A stretch of DNA of 64,000 nt. It comes from Meandrina meandrites. Taxonomy: Eukaryota; Cnidaria; Anthozoa; Scleractinia; Meandrinidae. The stretch is taken from positions 15,951,284 through 16,015,283 of the forward strand of contig OY855915.1 in NCBI GenBank assembly GCA_963693305.1. The letters run 5' to 3'. Under the pieces are notes generated by a model that worked only from the letters and a program-made list of their open reading frames with translations, was not told where the DNA came from and made no database searches. Every line of letters starts with the position of its first letter. Positions within the stretch are counted from its first letter, which is position 1. The position numbers were made by a program, and so were the translations under genes. Positions 12,501-22,600 of this stretch are shown here, one piece after another.

Positions 12501-15500
12501 TGAAAGAAGCTGGTGAATCCTTACCCAGAGTGGATTCATCGACTCCTTTGACGCATCATGATCCGAATGATCTTGGATCATTGATCTTGATCCAGATCAT
12601 CCCAAAGAAACGCACCCTAAATGTAGATAAATTAAAAGGAACTTCGTTAGTCTCTGGTACTGACATTCATATACAAACACTGCGTACCTGTATATTTTTG
12701 AGGCATTCCACCCTTAACAGTGACTGTAAGCAGTCCATCAGCTAAATTAACGAGGAAAGATAAATCAGTTCATTTTATTCCATTTATGACATCTGAGGAG
12801 AATAACAAGCCTGAACCGTGTTTCCATAGTAACAGAAAATAACCAGAAAAACAGACGTCTTTCATCATATATACAACCTGATTGTTTGCTATTTGCGCAC
12901 TAAAAAAGAGCGTCTGTAGATACGTAGTACATCGAGGTGGCAAACTCACCGTAAGTTGACTTTTTAGCCGCGCTGAGAAGTTCATCAGGATCAACACCAT
13001 GAAGAGGAACCTCAATTCTTCCAGGATCGACAAGTGCTGTGGTAAAGGAGATGAAAAAGAAAACATAATTTCTTTTTTCACGCGCAACCCTAAACGAAAC
13101 TTGATGACTGTGAGGTTTTTTTATCGCTCAGAGATAGAGGATGGCCTGAATAAAATTTAGTGTTTACCGTAAGTCAGACTGTCCATAACAAGAGCATTGA
13201 TGAAATCCTTTAGCATAGGAATATCCATCACTTGTACAGCACGCATCAGTCGCACGTCAAAATCAACGTCGGGCCTGTTAAGAGATAAAGTACAGGTTAT
13301 ATCGAGCAAATACAACACCAAAGAAGCAAATTTGACACTGACGTCTTTGAATTTAAACTTGTCTAAACGTGAGCTAATGGTTAAAGTCAGTCCATTCACC
13401 CATATCACTCAATCAATCACCCCAGCCACCCAACTCATGAATACTATGTCCACTATATTAACACGAAAATCATTATACTAATTGATTTCCAGTCATGAAA
13501 GTCATTCTTATAAAATGAATTTGTGCTTAGACTAATACGACCAGCATGATTTAACTTTGTAGAGTCTGTGTAGAGTCTCGAAAAGCATCTTTTCTTACTT
13601 CTCAAGGAATGTAATTGAGACAGTCTTCATGTGAGGAAATGGCACAAGGTGATCCATCTCGAACACAATCTGAATACGACCTGATAACGACAAGTCCTCA
13701 ATACTCACATCAACATCGGCCCCCATCCTGTGAAAAAGACAGTACAGATACACAATGACCACATGACTGTTGACACTGGGAGGTGCACGTCTAGGTAACT
13801 GACGCAATAAAAGTTTCACGAAGGCTATATTTAACAATTATCCTGCGAGATCGCCTGATACTTAGCCGACGAGGCCGTAGGCCGAGTTGGCTAAAATCAG
13901 ACGATATTCCGTAAGATTGAGCAGGATTATTGTTTTATTATTCAACAAATTGTCAACAAAACGGATTTTGTAGCGAGAAAAGCTTCGGTTGTACAGCGAT
14001 TTGCAAGATTTCAGTCTAATCTTGGCAAGCTAGGTGTATTGCCGGATATCTGTTATGTACGGATGACGGATAACAATGACTTTCTGACCATATATGGGCA
14101 TCGCGCGAATTTGTTGAATAATAAAGTATTTGATTCAGCGTTGCCGCAACCTTGTTTGTACTTCGTGTAATATTAGCTGGAACGACACTATGTTGACTCA
14201 CGCTGGCTCCACCCCTGACATTTTGAAGGGGCTTTGTCACGGATTTTAAAGTGCTACTGTGATCAAATTCACACCTCTCCTTTCTAAGCCGTTTTAAAGC
14301 AAGAACAAGTAGTCTGTATGAGAAAAAAATGCTAAAACCAAATTGATTGCAAGGCTGGTACTACGGCAAAAGGGCAAAATTTATTGGACAATATTTCAAC
14401 TAGCAGTGCTAGTCTTCTTCAGGGCCAGTACAATGTGAAACTAAAACCAAATTTTGATCAAATATGAAGAAAGAGCCAAAATATATACTTGTGTCATAGG
14501 AAACCTAAAAATAATGGTCCATTTTTATTACTAATTGCTATATGAGAGCACTGAAACTGTTAACAAGCGTCTTTGGCGGCGGATGGCTAGGATGGAAATG
14601 GATTACAAGTTGAAAACTCGAGGCTAAACATTTCAAGTTGTTTCCGCGCATCTTCAAAAATTCAATATTTATAGCCGTGGTTTGATCTTTCTCCACAAAT
14701 TATGGATATATCTTCCCTTACGTGTTCAAAGATAATGTTTTTCGCGGTTTACGTTGCCTACCACCAATTTCAAAGCCCCCGTGACGTAGCTCCTTTAAAC
14801 TACTCGTCACGCTGCAAGTTCGTTTCATTCACGGTCTGCTACAACACGCAATTTTATCATGTGAGTCAGTTGTTTCGCCAAAACATTACGATATTGGACA
14901 AAACAACGCTCTGTTCAACGCCTTTAGTCGCACCGTAATGACGGGTAATTGCCAGAGAGCCAACTGAAGTGTACACTTACATTTTTCCACCTAATCTGAC
15001 TTTGATGGCGATTTTAGTATCAGGGGCGTGTAAACACAAATCCATGACAAGAACTAACAAATGCCTTTGCCTCGTTGCCATGTCAGACGGCGGGTTAAAA
15101 GCGTTTGATTCCGAGGCGGGAATGTCGGGCGACTCGTTCTCGTCAATATTCTCAAACACTTTAACATATTTCAGAAACGGTGTCTTCTTTCCAAAAGTGA
15201 ATTCTGTCAGCTCCATAGTCTCTGCAAAGAACAAAAACAACAACACCAACAGTGATAGAACAAGGGCAAACATAAGATCTTGGGTAAACTGAAGCAGTGT
15301 TTCTTTTGATGCTAATTCTAAGGGCGCTTTGCATTTATCAGAGCTTACCGACCAGGCCGGTACATTCGAGAACAGAATTGCGTTGTTAGTCAGATTTGTC
15401 CTGTCAAATAAGTCAACAAATAAATATTATACATTGTTATGGTGGATTTGTGGGAAAGTCTCGTGGAAAAGGCTCATTTCACATTGAAAACCACCGCACC

Positions 15501-17406
15501 GGCCGGTCAGTTCTGCCAAATGGAAAGCGCCCTAAGATAAGAGCAAAAAAATCCATGCTGATGACGTAGCTCCTTGTAGTATCACTGATTGGCTCTTTCT
15601 TACGCGGCAAAACAAATAACCAATTAGAGAAAATGTCTAGACCTCCGTAGAGCTTCGTGATCAGTACTCTCCCCCCTCCCCCGGTCTCCCACCTCCTTCC
15701 TACCAAAAAGCTACATTATTGGCATTGAAGGGGGTGGGGTTACCGCTACTTTTAATCCTAGAATCACGAAGCAGCATAATCAACATCTTTATTGGATCAT
15801 AAAAAAAGCCGCTTAACCTATAAGACTACTGTTTTATTTTGTCTTACCTATAAACGACGGTTTGCTGTAATCCAGAACGGGATTGAGACTCGAGCGGACG
15901 AGATTGGAAAGTGAAACTTCGCTGAAATTCCACCTTAAAAACACAATGACAAACAAAATCTAATCACAAAAGGATTGTATTGTACAATATAATAGCTTGG
16001 TGAAAATCACTGCAAACAACTCCTCCTTCAGTCTATTTAATCCTTGCATTATCTCAACAGACTTCTAATGCGACCCTTCCCTTTTTTTCTCTTTGACGTT
16101 TTCGTTACAAGGTTTTCATTGATAGTTTCACTCGGCTACATTAACTCTTTTAACTGTTTTCCGTTCAGACACTCCTTGTACAGTCTAAATAATTGTAACA
16201 CTTGTACAGCGCCTTTAATGTATCAAAACCGACTACGCTTTCAGATGCACCTGAAAAACTACGAGAACGATTGGTTGATAAATGATAGCACATATTAAAA
16301 CAATTTTCTATCAGATCTTGCTTTTGAATTTCATTTTCTTTTCATGGTGGATTCGCAACTAATCATTAGATACTGACTAATTAGCGTAAACGCAAAAAAA
16401 AAATAATTGTGAAACATAAAGAATTAATTAGATTTTTTTAAATGAAGATTTCAACAGATAATAAAATCTTGGAGTATTTAACAACATGTTTGCAAGAGAC
16501 CTGCTTGGCAAAAGTCTCGTCAGTTTATTAATAATGTAAATGGATTCCCACTACAATGTTTTGCGTTGTTTATTTGGAAGCGTTCGTGAGCAAGAGTACA
16601 AAATTTGTACTTAGATCTAGTACTTATAAACACAAAAATAAATAGCATGTACACAAAAAAATTTGATTTGAAAATTCTTCAGTGTGTTTGTATAGATGAT
16701 TTTACGTTGCTAAGGTTGTTTAGTGGCAAATGACCAGCCATTTGTTTTAAAATAAAACAATGTTAGTAAAACAATGGATTTAACGGAGCTAATGTTACTT
16801 TTCGAGGTCGTTAGGTTTCAGCCAACAAATGCTTTTACAGCTTATTAGTTTCAGTGTTTCAGACTCAGTTGCTAGTTACCGTAGTTGCCTGGACAACGAC
16901 ATTACAAGTGAAAACCTGTTTTATCCACCCAAACAAGAAAGCGTCCTTCAAAATACTGTAACACAAATATCTTCATCAACTATACGTATTTGTATATGCA
17001 ATAAAGTGATTTTCTCTACAGAAAAACTCACTTTGTGCAAAGGAAACATAATTGCCCGTACCAAAACGTATGCTGCAACAATAAACAAAGTGATGTATCA
17101 TATTTACCATCGATTTAATACAAAGTTAAGCCATTCCGCTGTCTCTTCGTCTCTCAAGGCCTTTCTCCGATGTACTTGGATTTCTGCTTCCCTCACACGA
17201 TCATCAATGATGCGACAATTCTTGCGGTACCACACAGTAAAAATTAACGGTATTATAAAACCAGTCCACACGAACGAAAATCCGAACGCTCCAAGAAACC
17301 ACGTTACTGCAACAACTGCGCAAACGAATAGCGACAAGCGAAGCTGTGTTTCGTCCCGTTCTTTCTTTGCTTGGCCTTCTAACGCTTCAGGGGTATTTGC
17401 TGACAT
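116..17406 (-). CDS. SMP/C2-domain lipid-transfer protein, extended-synaptotagmin/tricalbin-like (5' complete, continues past left edge)
   Basis: Exons in transcript order: 17406-17108, 15933-15848, 15221-14981, 13727-13599, 13274-13168, 13036-12950, 12741-12688, 12334-12210, 11997-11894, 11269-11121, 10424-10318, 10045-9962, 9819-9727, 8524-8383, 7970-7915, 7210-7135, 7061-6999, 6526-6387, 5701-5618, 5240-5154, 4215-4086, 3991-3860, 3505-3469, 2665-2557, 2380-2354, 1901-1790, 1259-1212, 154-116. Every junction is AG/GT and the reading frame stays open for 2947 bases (at least 982 residues). Order of parts: membrane hairpin (residues 23-59), SMP (about 89-320), C2 (about 318-450), C2 (460-595), C2 (647-770), acidic linker, hydrophobic exon, fourth C2-like region (about 859 on). 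Family knowledge: such proteins sit in the ER, bind lipids through SMP and dock membranes through C2. The last exon ends in phase 1, so more exons lie to the left. The exons left of 3860 are the least certain because the paralogue has nothing to compare with them. Confidence 0.85.
471..885. mobile_element. 407-bp TTAA-flanked MITE (475-881)
   Basis: TTAA at 471-474 and 882-885. Ends GGCGGGCGTACACC and, inverted, GGTGGGGGTACACC. A piggyBac-like MITE in the minus-strand gene intron between the 154-116 and 1259-1212 exons. Confidence 0.75.
880..1100. repeat. Low-complexity G and C runs
   Basis: Oligo-G at 896-908 and a C-rich tract at 1047-1094. The open frame across it is an artefact of composition. 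Confidence 0.8.
1985..2317. mobile_element. 313-bp foldback MITE (1995-2307) with 10-bp target-site duplication
   Basis: ACAACAAGAG at 1985-1994 and 2308-2317. Inverted arms of about 80 bases share GTCCCCATA, CCCTTTTCG, CCTTGGCA and GAGAAACGAAGGGCTCTGG. A 9-10-base duplication suggests a Mutator-like (MULE) MITE. Confidence 0.8.
2992..3362. mobile_element. 371-bp MITE built of GGCTTATAACCGG-type repeats
   Basis: Ends TACCGTAAAATTCCGGTTAT and, inverted, TACCGTAAGATTCCGCTTAT. The interior repeats GGCTTATA(A/T)(C/G)CGG several times and has oligo-G runs at 3235-3251 and 3320-3339. Confidence 0.75.
3745..3815 (+). mobile_element. Small SINE-body remnant
   Basis: CCCCTCCCCCAGCCTGTCTA followed by ATAAATGGATACCGGCGAAT matches the CACCCAGGTGTATAAATGGG part of the intact SINE. 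About 70 bases, in the intron between exons 22 and 23 of the minus-strand gene. Confidence 0.55.
3860..4215 (-). CDS. Exons 21-22: acidic linker and hydrophobic segment
   Basis: Exon 4215-4086 codes for a Gln/Glu/Ser-rich linker. Exon 3991-3860 codes for GAVIIVISEVSLVVFYYF and a downstream amphipathic stretch. Acceptor (GTACAG) and donor (GTAACA) are good and phases fit both neighbours. The hydrophobic run could be a beta strand of a fourth C2 or a membrane-dipping segment. The plus-strand paralogue has no counterpart. Confidence 0.6.
4436..4555. repeat. Minisatellite of CACAGATCACTGAT-type units
   Basis: About seven to eight imperfect copies of a 14-17-base unit (ATCACAGATCACTAATCAC). Confidence 0.75.
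4581..4933. mobile_element. 337-bp MITE (4589-4925) with 8-bp target-site duplication
   Basis: GGCCTGAT at 4581-4588 and 4926-4933. Inverted ends of about 50 bases share ATAGTTAGTAGAGGA, CTGGTTATGAAA and GAACTTCAAAGA. hAT-like. Lies between exons 20 and 21 of the minus-strand gene. Confidence 0.8.
5154..7061 (-). CDS. Exons 17-20: third C2 domain, calcium-binding type
   Basis: Exons 7061-6999, 6526-6387, 5701-5618 and 5240-5154. Key parts are ELGVLVITLLQGKDM, loop 1 MDSNGLSDPFCVV, the strand TPVWNESVSIAMP, loop 3 DVFDKDVFQNDFMG and the final QWFKLQEAESGEIQVQFKV. All expected loop Asp residues are present. Exon 19 uses an unusual donor, GTTTTT, after the Lys codon. The frame and the paralogue both support that boundary. 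Confidence 0.85.
5823..5963. repeat. 141-bp MITE with perfect 23-bp inverted ends
   Basis: CGTTTTTCGCTGCCGTCAAT at the left is exactly inverted at 5941-5963. No clear target-site duplication. Confidence 0.7.
7135..7970 (-). CDS. Exons 15-16: charged linker
   Basis: Exons 7970-7915 and 7210-7135 encode an acidic Gly-rich stretch (VVDGEDIDEIN) followed by a basic helix (EHAKKHTMKSSMKIKRQ) leading into the third C2 domain. The paralogue has two exons at the same place with the same phases but different lengths and sequence, as expected for a linker. Confidence 0.75.
8383..10424 (-). CDS. Exons 11-14: second C2 domain, calcium-binding type
   Basis: Exons 10424-10318, 10045-9962, 9819-9727 and 8524-8383. 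The domain begins VSGLLLVVVHSG, then has loop 1 MDDDGYSDPYCIV, the PVWES strand, and loop 3 DRDVNWQGQSDDFMG. Acidic residues in both loops match the calcium-coordinating positions of typical C2 domains. The domain closes with LIVSAVFQPV. Calcium binding is inferred from these residues. Confidence 0.85.
10640..10815. repeat. CCAAT/ATTGG-rich dispersed repeat, copy 1
   Basis: Contains TTGGTTTTGATTTTGCATCT, GATTGGTCGAG and AAACCAATCACAGAGCG. A related sequence lies in an intron of the paralogue (54480-54690). Confidence 0.5.
11121..12741 (-). CDS. Exons 7-10: first C2 domain, degenerate calcium loops
   Basis: Exons 12741-12688, 12334-12210, 11997-11894 and 11269-11121. The segment starts with the beta strand ADGLLTVTVKGG and carries DDQIWTSLQVG, a central ESISLLIYDLAND strand and a final LEVTLEYTQL strand, the order of a C2 sandwich. 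The usual Asp clusters of a calcium-binding C2 are absent, so it is probably a calcium-independent C2. The paralogue has the same four exons with the same phases. Confidence 0.75.
11593..11858. mobile_element. 248-bp element (11602-11849) with 9-bp target-site duplication and an inner minisatellite
   Basis: TATCAATAG at 11593-11601 and 11850-11858. Ends contain inverted GAGCTCGAGTTAGAA / TTCTAACTCGAATTC stretches. The interior (about 11674-11765) has four copies of a 29-base unit containing CTAACCGCAAGCAAACCAG. MULE-like by duplication length. Confidence 0.75.
12434..12617. repeat. MITE with GGGTGCATTTCTTTGGGATG ends
   Basis: The left end GGGTGCATTTCTTTGGGATG is inverted at the right with one change (GGGTGCGTTTCTTTGGGATG). 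The inside is made of short inverted GATCAAGATCATTGA stretches. Confidence 0.7.
12950..15933 (-). CDS. Exons 2-6: SMP lipid-binding module
   Basis: Five exons (15933-15848, 15221-14981, 13727-13599, 13274-13168, 13036-12950) code for the SMP tube. Visible hallmarks are LNPVLDYSKPSF, the basic/aromatic strand FTFGKKTPFLKYVKV, alternating hydrophobic strands such as KIAIKVRLGG and VSIEDLSLSGRIQIVF, then KPDVDFDVRLMRAVQVMDIP and ALVDPGRIEVPL. Alternating hydrophobic residues on beta strands fit a lipid-lined cavity. That role is known from the family and was not tested here. Confidence 0.88.
13833..14125. repeat. Foldback repeat with GAGGCCGTAGGCCGA apex
   Basis: 13833-13933 is an imperfect palindrome (ACAATTATCCTGCGAGATCG ... 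GATTATTGT) centred on 13871-13885. TTTATTATTCAACAAATT at 13934-13951 is exactly inverted at 14108-14125. Confidence 0.7.
15319..15536. repeat. MITE with CTAAGGGCGCTTT ends
   Basis: The left end CTAAGGGCGCTTTGCATTT matches the inverted right end CTTAGGGCGCTTTCCATTT, and both continue to an ACCGGCCGG-like stretch. Typical of hAT MITE ends. Target-site duplication not resolved. Confidence 0.65.
17108..17406 (-). CDS. Exon 1: N-terminal membrane hairpin and start of SMP
   Basis: The first ATG is at 17406. Residues 23-59 are two hydrophobic stretches with a short turn, as expected for an ER hairpin. A charged helix follows, then the motif ETAEWLNFVLNRW that opens the SMP module in this family. 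The exon ends inside the final Trp codon (TG|G), the same split as in the plus-strand paralogue at 23641. No upstream coding exon is needed. Confidence 0.9.
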
Positions 17407-19227
17407 AATATTTCCGATAAATTAGCTGTGTAAGATGCTCGCAATTTGGACGTATTTCTGCATAATGCGGGTGGCTCGTTGAAAAATTTGCCTTCAAAAT
17501 CGAGCCCAGTGTTTTCCATTAATTATTTAGAGGTACCTGCTAGTTTTAAAGCGTTTAGATACGAAAAAAGCAGAATTGAAAGTCAAATAACAGAAAGTTG
17601 GCTCGAACCAACTAGTGGTTGCAAATTGTTTTCTCGATTTTATCTGACATCACGCTCTCGCCGCACACGGTAGAAATTGCCGAGTTTTACAACATTCTAA
17701 ACGCGACGCAGCTATTTTCTACGAAATACGTAACAGGCTCTTAAGGCTTCAAAACGATTTCTTAACCTAAATTTGGGCTGTGTGCCTGACAACTGAAATT
17801 TAACAACTTGGAATAAAGCATTACAACTCGAAAGAAGTTTCGATTCTTTCCATTTTCGTGTGCAGAGACATGATTCGTAGCTCCTTAAACCAGATAACGC
17901 GGTTTCTATCCGTGTAGGAGTAGATGTAGTAAATCTAAACACTCGATATGGGTTTGGTCAATAAATCCAATCAGCATTCGACTCATAGTTTAGATTAGTA
18001 GAACTCTACTAGTACACTAATGCAAATGCTGCAATGTGATTGGCTGAGCTATTGAACACTATCAGCCACTAGTGTGCAGTTGCCGAAGGTCGTCCACAAA
18101 ATGCGACGTTTTTATCGTTTTTCCGAAGTTTTGGAAGGAAGTTTAAATGTCAATGGCTAATAAAATTCCCGAGAAGACTAAAAGAAGGACATTAGCGGTT
18201 TCTTGACTTTAAAAGCTTGAAATTATTGAAAAACGGGTGCACGCGCGTAAACAACTGCAAATTTACCAAGGACAATTCAATGCGTGCGATTTCGTTAAAC
18301 CGTTAAGTTCGATAATGCGTAGGAAAATAACTAGAAACCATTGTTTGCGTTTATTTCAGTCAGAATTCTACTAAAACAATTAGATTATTCGCTCTCAATT
18401 TCTATGAGGTGATAGTTGATGAGGCCGCAGGCCGAATCAACTATCACCTCATAGAAATCTCGAGCTCATAATCTAATTGTTAAATAGAATAGTAACAACT
18501 GTTCAATCTGTGACTGCATCATGTGTAACTTTCGATATATAAAACGAACAATCAAACCTTTCTTGTGACTTCCTGATCATGTTAGCTGGAACGGTTCAGC
18601 CCTATTGACTGCTCATCATATATGTTTACTGTCCCTTACTTCGTTGCCCAAATTCGTATGATCGTATGATTGTAATTACCGCTATCTATTAGGGCTGAAA
18701 TTGTCCTCTTCAATGTCGAAATTCACAAATTTGAAAACGGGGAAACATTACTTGAAACACAGTGTAAGGAAACTCACTTCAAATTCATTAATTTCCGGAA
18801 AATCTGCTTTCTGCAAATTACAGTCTGCTAAATCCTTCGTATATTATATTATATCATTATAATTATATTACTATTGTTATTAAATCACTCGTTACCACTT
18901 GCCCAATTTTTGTTTGTGCCTTATTTGAATCGCAAGGATGAAAACCGGGCCGATTTTTAATCGCTCACTCATTTTGTTATTAAACTTTGGCAGCCAAAAT
19001 CGTAGCGTGAAAATTAGCCTACAACAATTTTACGCAGTCTGCAAAACAAGGTTAGGTGTCTGGCATTCAAATCACGTGATTTCGCTATACCACAATACCA
19101 TGCGAACAAATAACAAGTGTATTGTGTTATTAGCTGGTCTTTGCGCATAAATCTAAAGGGTGACACTCTGCGCTTTACAAAATATAATCCCACGTTTCTC
19201 GGTATAGCAGCAAAACCAGGAATTAAA
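17407..19227. other. Intergenic region between the minus-strand SMP/C2 gene and the myosin light chain gene
   Basis: No convincing exon on either strand. It must hold the promoter of the minus-strand gene and 5' sequence of the light chain gene, but no TATA box or clear element was recognised. A foldback repeat lies at 18376-18480. Confidence 0.6.
18376..18480. repeat. Foldback repeat with GAGGCCGCAGGCCGA apex
   Basis: Perfect 23-base arms at 18398-18420 and 18436-18458 (ATTTCTATGAGGTGATAGTT core) around the apex 18421-18435. Outer arms ACAATTAGATTAT / ATAATCTAATTGT extend it. Confidence 0.8.
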
Positions 19228-19680
19228 ATGGCAAGTACGTTAACGGACCGAGAAATGGACGAACTCCGCGACAATTTTGGTTTGTACGATACTGTTGGAG
19301 ATGGAAAGGTGGAATCGCTGAACATTGGGCAAGTATTGAGATCTGTGGGCCTGAATCCTACCCAAGCTGAAGTCGATAAGGTGTTGAAAGAAATTGATCC
19401 TAGCGGAAACAAGAGGATTTCCTTTGAAGAGTTCGTACCAGTGGTGATGTCGTTTCGCTCTCGGAAACACAAATACGGCCAAGACGTATTTATCGACAGC
19501 CTAAGAGTTTTCGACACTGATAATTCTGGAACCATCAGTTCTGGTGAACTTCGCCATGTCTTGACGGGCTTAGGAGAAAAACTACGCGATGAAGATGTGG
19601 ACATTCTAACTCAGGGCTTCGAGGACAACCAGGGACAAATTAATTACGAGGATTTTGTTAAGACTGTTATGAACGGCTAA
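19228..19680 (+). CDS. Essential myosin light chain-like EF-hand protein (150 aa), intronless
   Basis: ATG at 19228 (MASTLTDREMDEL) starts a 150-residue protein with four EF-hand positions. The reading frame is open further upstream but has no better ATG. Loop 1 is degenerate (N at position 12), loop 2 (DPSGNKRISFEE) and loop 3 (DTDNSGTISSGE) look usable, and loop 4 is shortened (EDNQGQINYED). The motifs LNPTQAEVDKVL, LRVFDTDNSG, ELRHVLTGLGEKL and INYEDFVKTVM are those of essential (alkali) myosin light chains, which stabilise the lever arm of myosin heads. Calmodulin-like protein or troponin C is the alternative; the short fourth loop favours the light chain. It sits alone between the two divergent SMP/C2 genes. 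No intron or poly-A tail is visible. Confidence 0.85.
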   Translation: MASTLTDREMDELRDNFGLYDTVGDGKVESLNIGQVLRSVGLNPTQAEVDKVLKEIDPSGNKRISFEEFVPVVMSFRSRKHKYGQDVFIDSLRVFDTDNSGTISSGELRHVLTGLGEKLRDEDVDILTQGFEDNQGQINYEDFVKTVMNG

Positions 19681-22600
19681 GAACAGATCTTCATAATATT
19701 GTTATTATGCCGCGAAATTAACGCTCCCGACACGAGGTCTTCGAGTTGTTTTTCGCGTGGAATATCGAGGAATGATGTTATTAAAATTAAGAAGCATGTT
19801 AGAAATTGACTTATGATAGATTCGAAAGACGTTATAGACAAAGACTTTGTAGTTTAGCTATCGACTGGAATTTTCTTTTATAGCACAATTATATATCTTG
19901 TTTTAACAAAGCTTATCGGCGAGTGTCAAGTGCGTATTCAACAGTATTGTACTCCACAACCGACTGAAAAATACAAGCGAAACTCGTATCTGTTAATGAA
20001 AAACTTAATAGCAAAAGTTGTATTTAAAACTAAACGTTGAGCAAAACATCAGGCATTGAAAGAACTTGGAAATTTAGCTACCCAATAAGTCTTGGTGTTT
20101 TTTATTATGTCCCAATGCAGCACAGAATATTCACTTCTCTAATGTTCACGCTTCAACGCATATCACTTGCTCGCTCGCTCTTTGAACCAAACATTATTGA
20201 CATTTTTAAAGTTTTCCTTATCTAAATCGGCCAAGCTGAAGGTAAAATCTCTGTTGATAAATCCCCCTGACTGTTTTGCTATCTAAACCAGGTTTCTCCA
20301 TGGTTGCATGCAGTATGTGTTTTTATAATACGAAAATTAAATGCAAATTAAGTACAATAAAAACTCGTGTTCCCCGGGTGAACAGTTGTTTTGCAGACAC
20401 TTCTCGCCCATCGTGTTAGTGCGAATTTGCATAGACACTATTTTGTCGATTGCACCGCGGAAATGAAATATGTTAATCAATTAACTCCCTCTGTTAAGCA
20501 AAAGTCTGTAGATAAATAAACGATGGCGCAAAACATGAACTCAACTTATGTTTTCGAGCAAGAAAAAAGGACACAACGGGTTAACGTTAAAATGAACGCT
20601 TCGTTACTAATATAGTCACGTGGTATCGAACGTTCTCGAAAGAAAACTTACTTCTACATAGATACTTCATGAATTGCACGGTTGGTATGCTACAGACACG
20701 TTACAGACGAAGTAATTATCTTTTCATTATCTTTTTAGATTGAATTTCTGAACAAATCTGTCCGTGTTTATAGATGATGTCAGATAATGTTTACTCGTGC
20801 AGCAGCGGGCTGCAAAAATTTCATCGTTAAGTAAAGTCTAATTTTTAGTTTCACAATATAGGGACTAGTCACTGCGATGATTTAAATTTAAAATAACAAA
20901 TGATTATCAACCACAATCCTAATTTCCGTACTCTCGCATAGCTCCTGTATGTTACTTCTCAAACTCGGCTAGCTCCTCCCTATCTCGATCTCAATTCCAT
21001 TTCCCTTATTTGCTTTTTCAGTCATTTACTACCAGCTATCTACTAGAACTCTCCGCTTTGTCCAACTTATTTTTGTTTCCCTTGAGTGTTCGAGAGAGCG
21101 GGCCTCATTGAGTTGGTAAAACAACAGTGCCCGTGTGTCTCACTTGATCAGTGTCTTTATTCTCATCACCTGTCTGCTTGTATTGATGAATGTAAGGAGA
21201 ATTAAAAAGTTATCACTCATCAGTCATAGGTACTGAATGTGTCAGCGCTAAGCGCACTTTATTGTACTGCAGTCACAGATAGAAAAAAACAAAACAACAG
21301 TTTGCTCAGAACTGGGCACAAAAGAAGCAATCTTGCAAGATTAATTTGTCTTTATGCTTATGCCAGTAATTTAGATTTAAAGACGCTTCACTGAACACAG
21401 GTTTGCGATAATATCTTAAAATGCAGCAAACGGTACCTGGCTAGCAGGAGTTGTTTTCTCGCTCGCGGGGACTGGGTAAGATAAGATAAGATAAGATACT
21501 TTATTAACGTGCAATATACTTAGCTATATAGCTAGTTTCCAGATATTCCACGATATTAAAATATAAATTGGTAAGGGTTACCAAACTTTGCGTCTTCACC
21601 ACTATACACCCGAATCGAAACTGAATTACATGCAAAATATACAGATGAAAAACCGAGTTCAATAATGATCTTATCACTCAATCACTGAGCTTGTTTTTGG
21701 CATGATCAAATCGCTCTCCCACAACTTTGGAAAACGAGCTGTTGTTTTTCTCAGAAGTGGACGCATCTACGCACGAGCAGAATATTATTTGAAGTAAAAC
21801 CACTGTCAGACGCTAATTGTTCGAATAACCTGACCATTATTTGTAGGCAGTTATTTGCAGATCACGTGGTGGGCCCTTGGCCGATGAAAATAAAAAAATG
21901 CCTTGAATAATGCGCCGAATGGTAAAATAAAGTTATTTGGTTAAATAAAAGTTATTATGCATCCCGTTTGTTTTCTATGGTCAGGGTCGACCTCGAGCTG
22001 TAAAGACCTGATGGCAGCAATTTTTGTCTCCCCTACCCCTACCCGCTCTCCCTACACCTCAAAGGGTCGCCCACTACCTCTCGGAACGAGTTACTTCATT
22101 CTTCAAACAATAGATAACAGGTCATAACAATGCCTCAATAGCGGTAGTGTTTACAGCGGGCGAATGAAAATAGAGGTTCCAGAGAGGTAGTGTCTTACTC
22201 ACCTCAAACCTAACCCAAGGCCTATACTACATGGTGTAAGTTGTCATCACGTGTCCCCGTATTACCTCACTTAATGAACTAAGTGTAGCGGTGGTCATTC
22301 CCGTGTTCAACCCGCCAACCATTAGCCACTGCGCAACGAACCTTTAATATATACACACCCACTTTGTTTTAAAATGCATTTACTCTTTTAATGTTTTGGG
22401 TTTGATTCTTCTTCACAGTGATTATTTATAAATCCCAACGAATGACGTAGAAATTAAACAACAAGTTTTCTTGAAAACATCAACGGTCTTGACTTAGGAA
22501 AGTGCTTCAAACTTCATGCTGCAAATAGATAACAGCACTTTAACCTTCGAACTACTGCTTCACCAAGCGACGAACTGCACGAGAGAAGTTCTTTTCGAAA

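Noticed and set aside
14340..14440. Penelope-like element tail (AGTCTTCTTCAGG motif)
   Set aside because: Only a short resemblance; no reverse transcriptase or GIY-YIG frame nearby.
16829..17425. 198-residue plus-strand frame
   Set aside because: It is antisense to exon 1 of the minus-strand gene, lacks known motifs, and has no ATG context or splice support.
19014..19604. 196-residue minus-strand frame
   Set aside because: Shadow of the myosin light chain gene.
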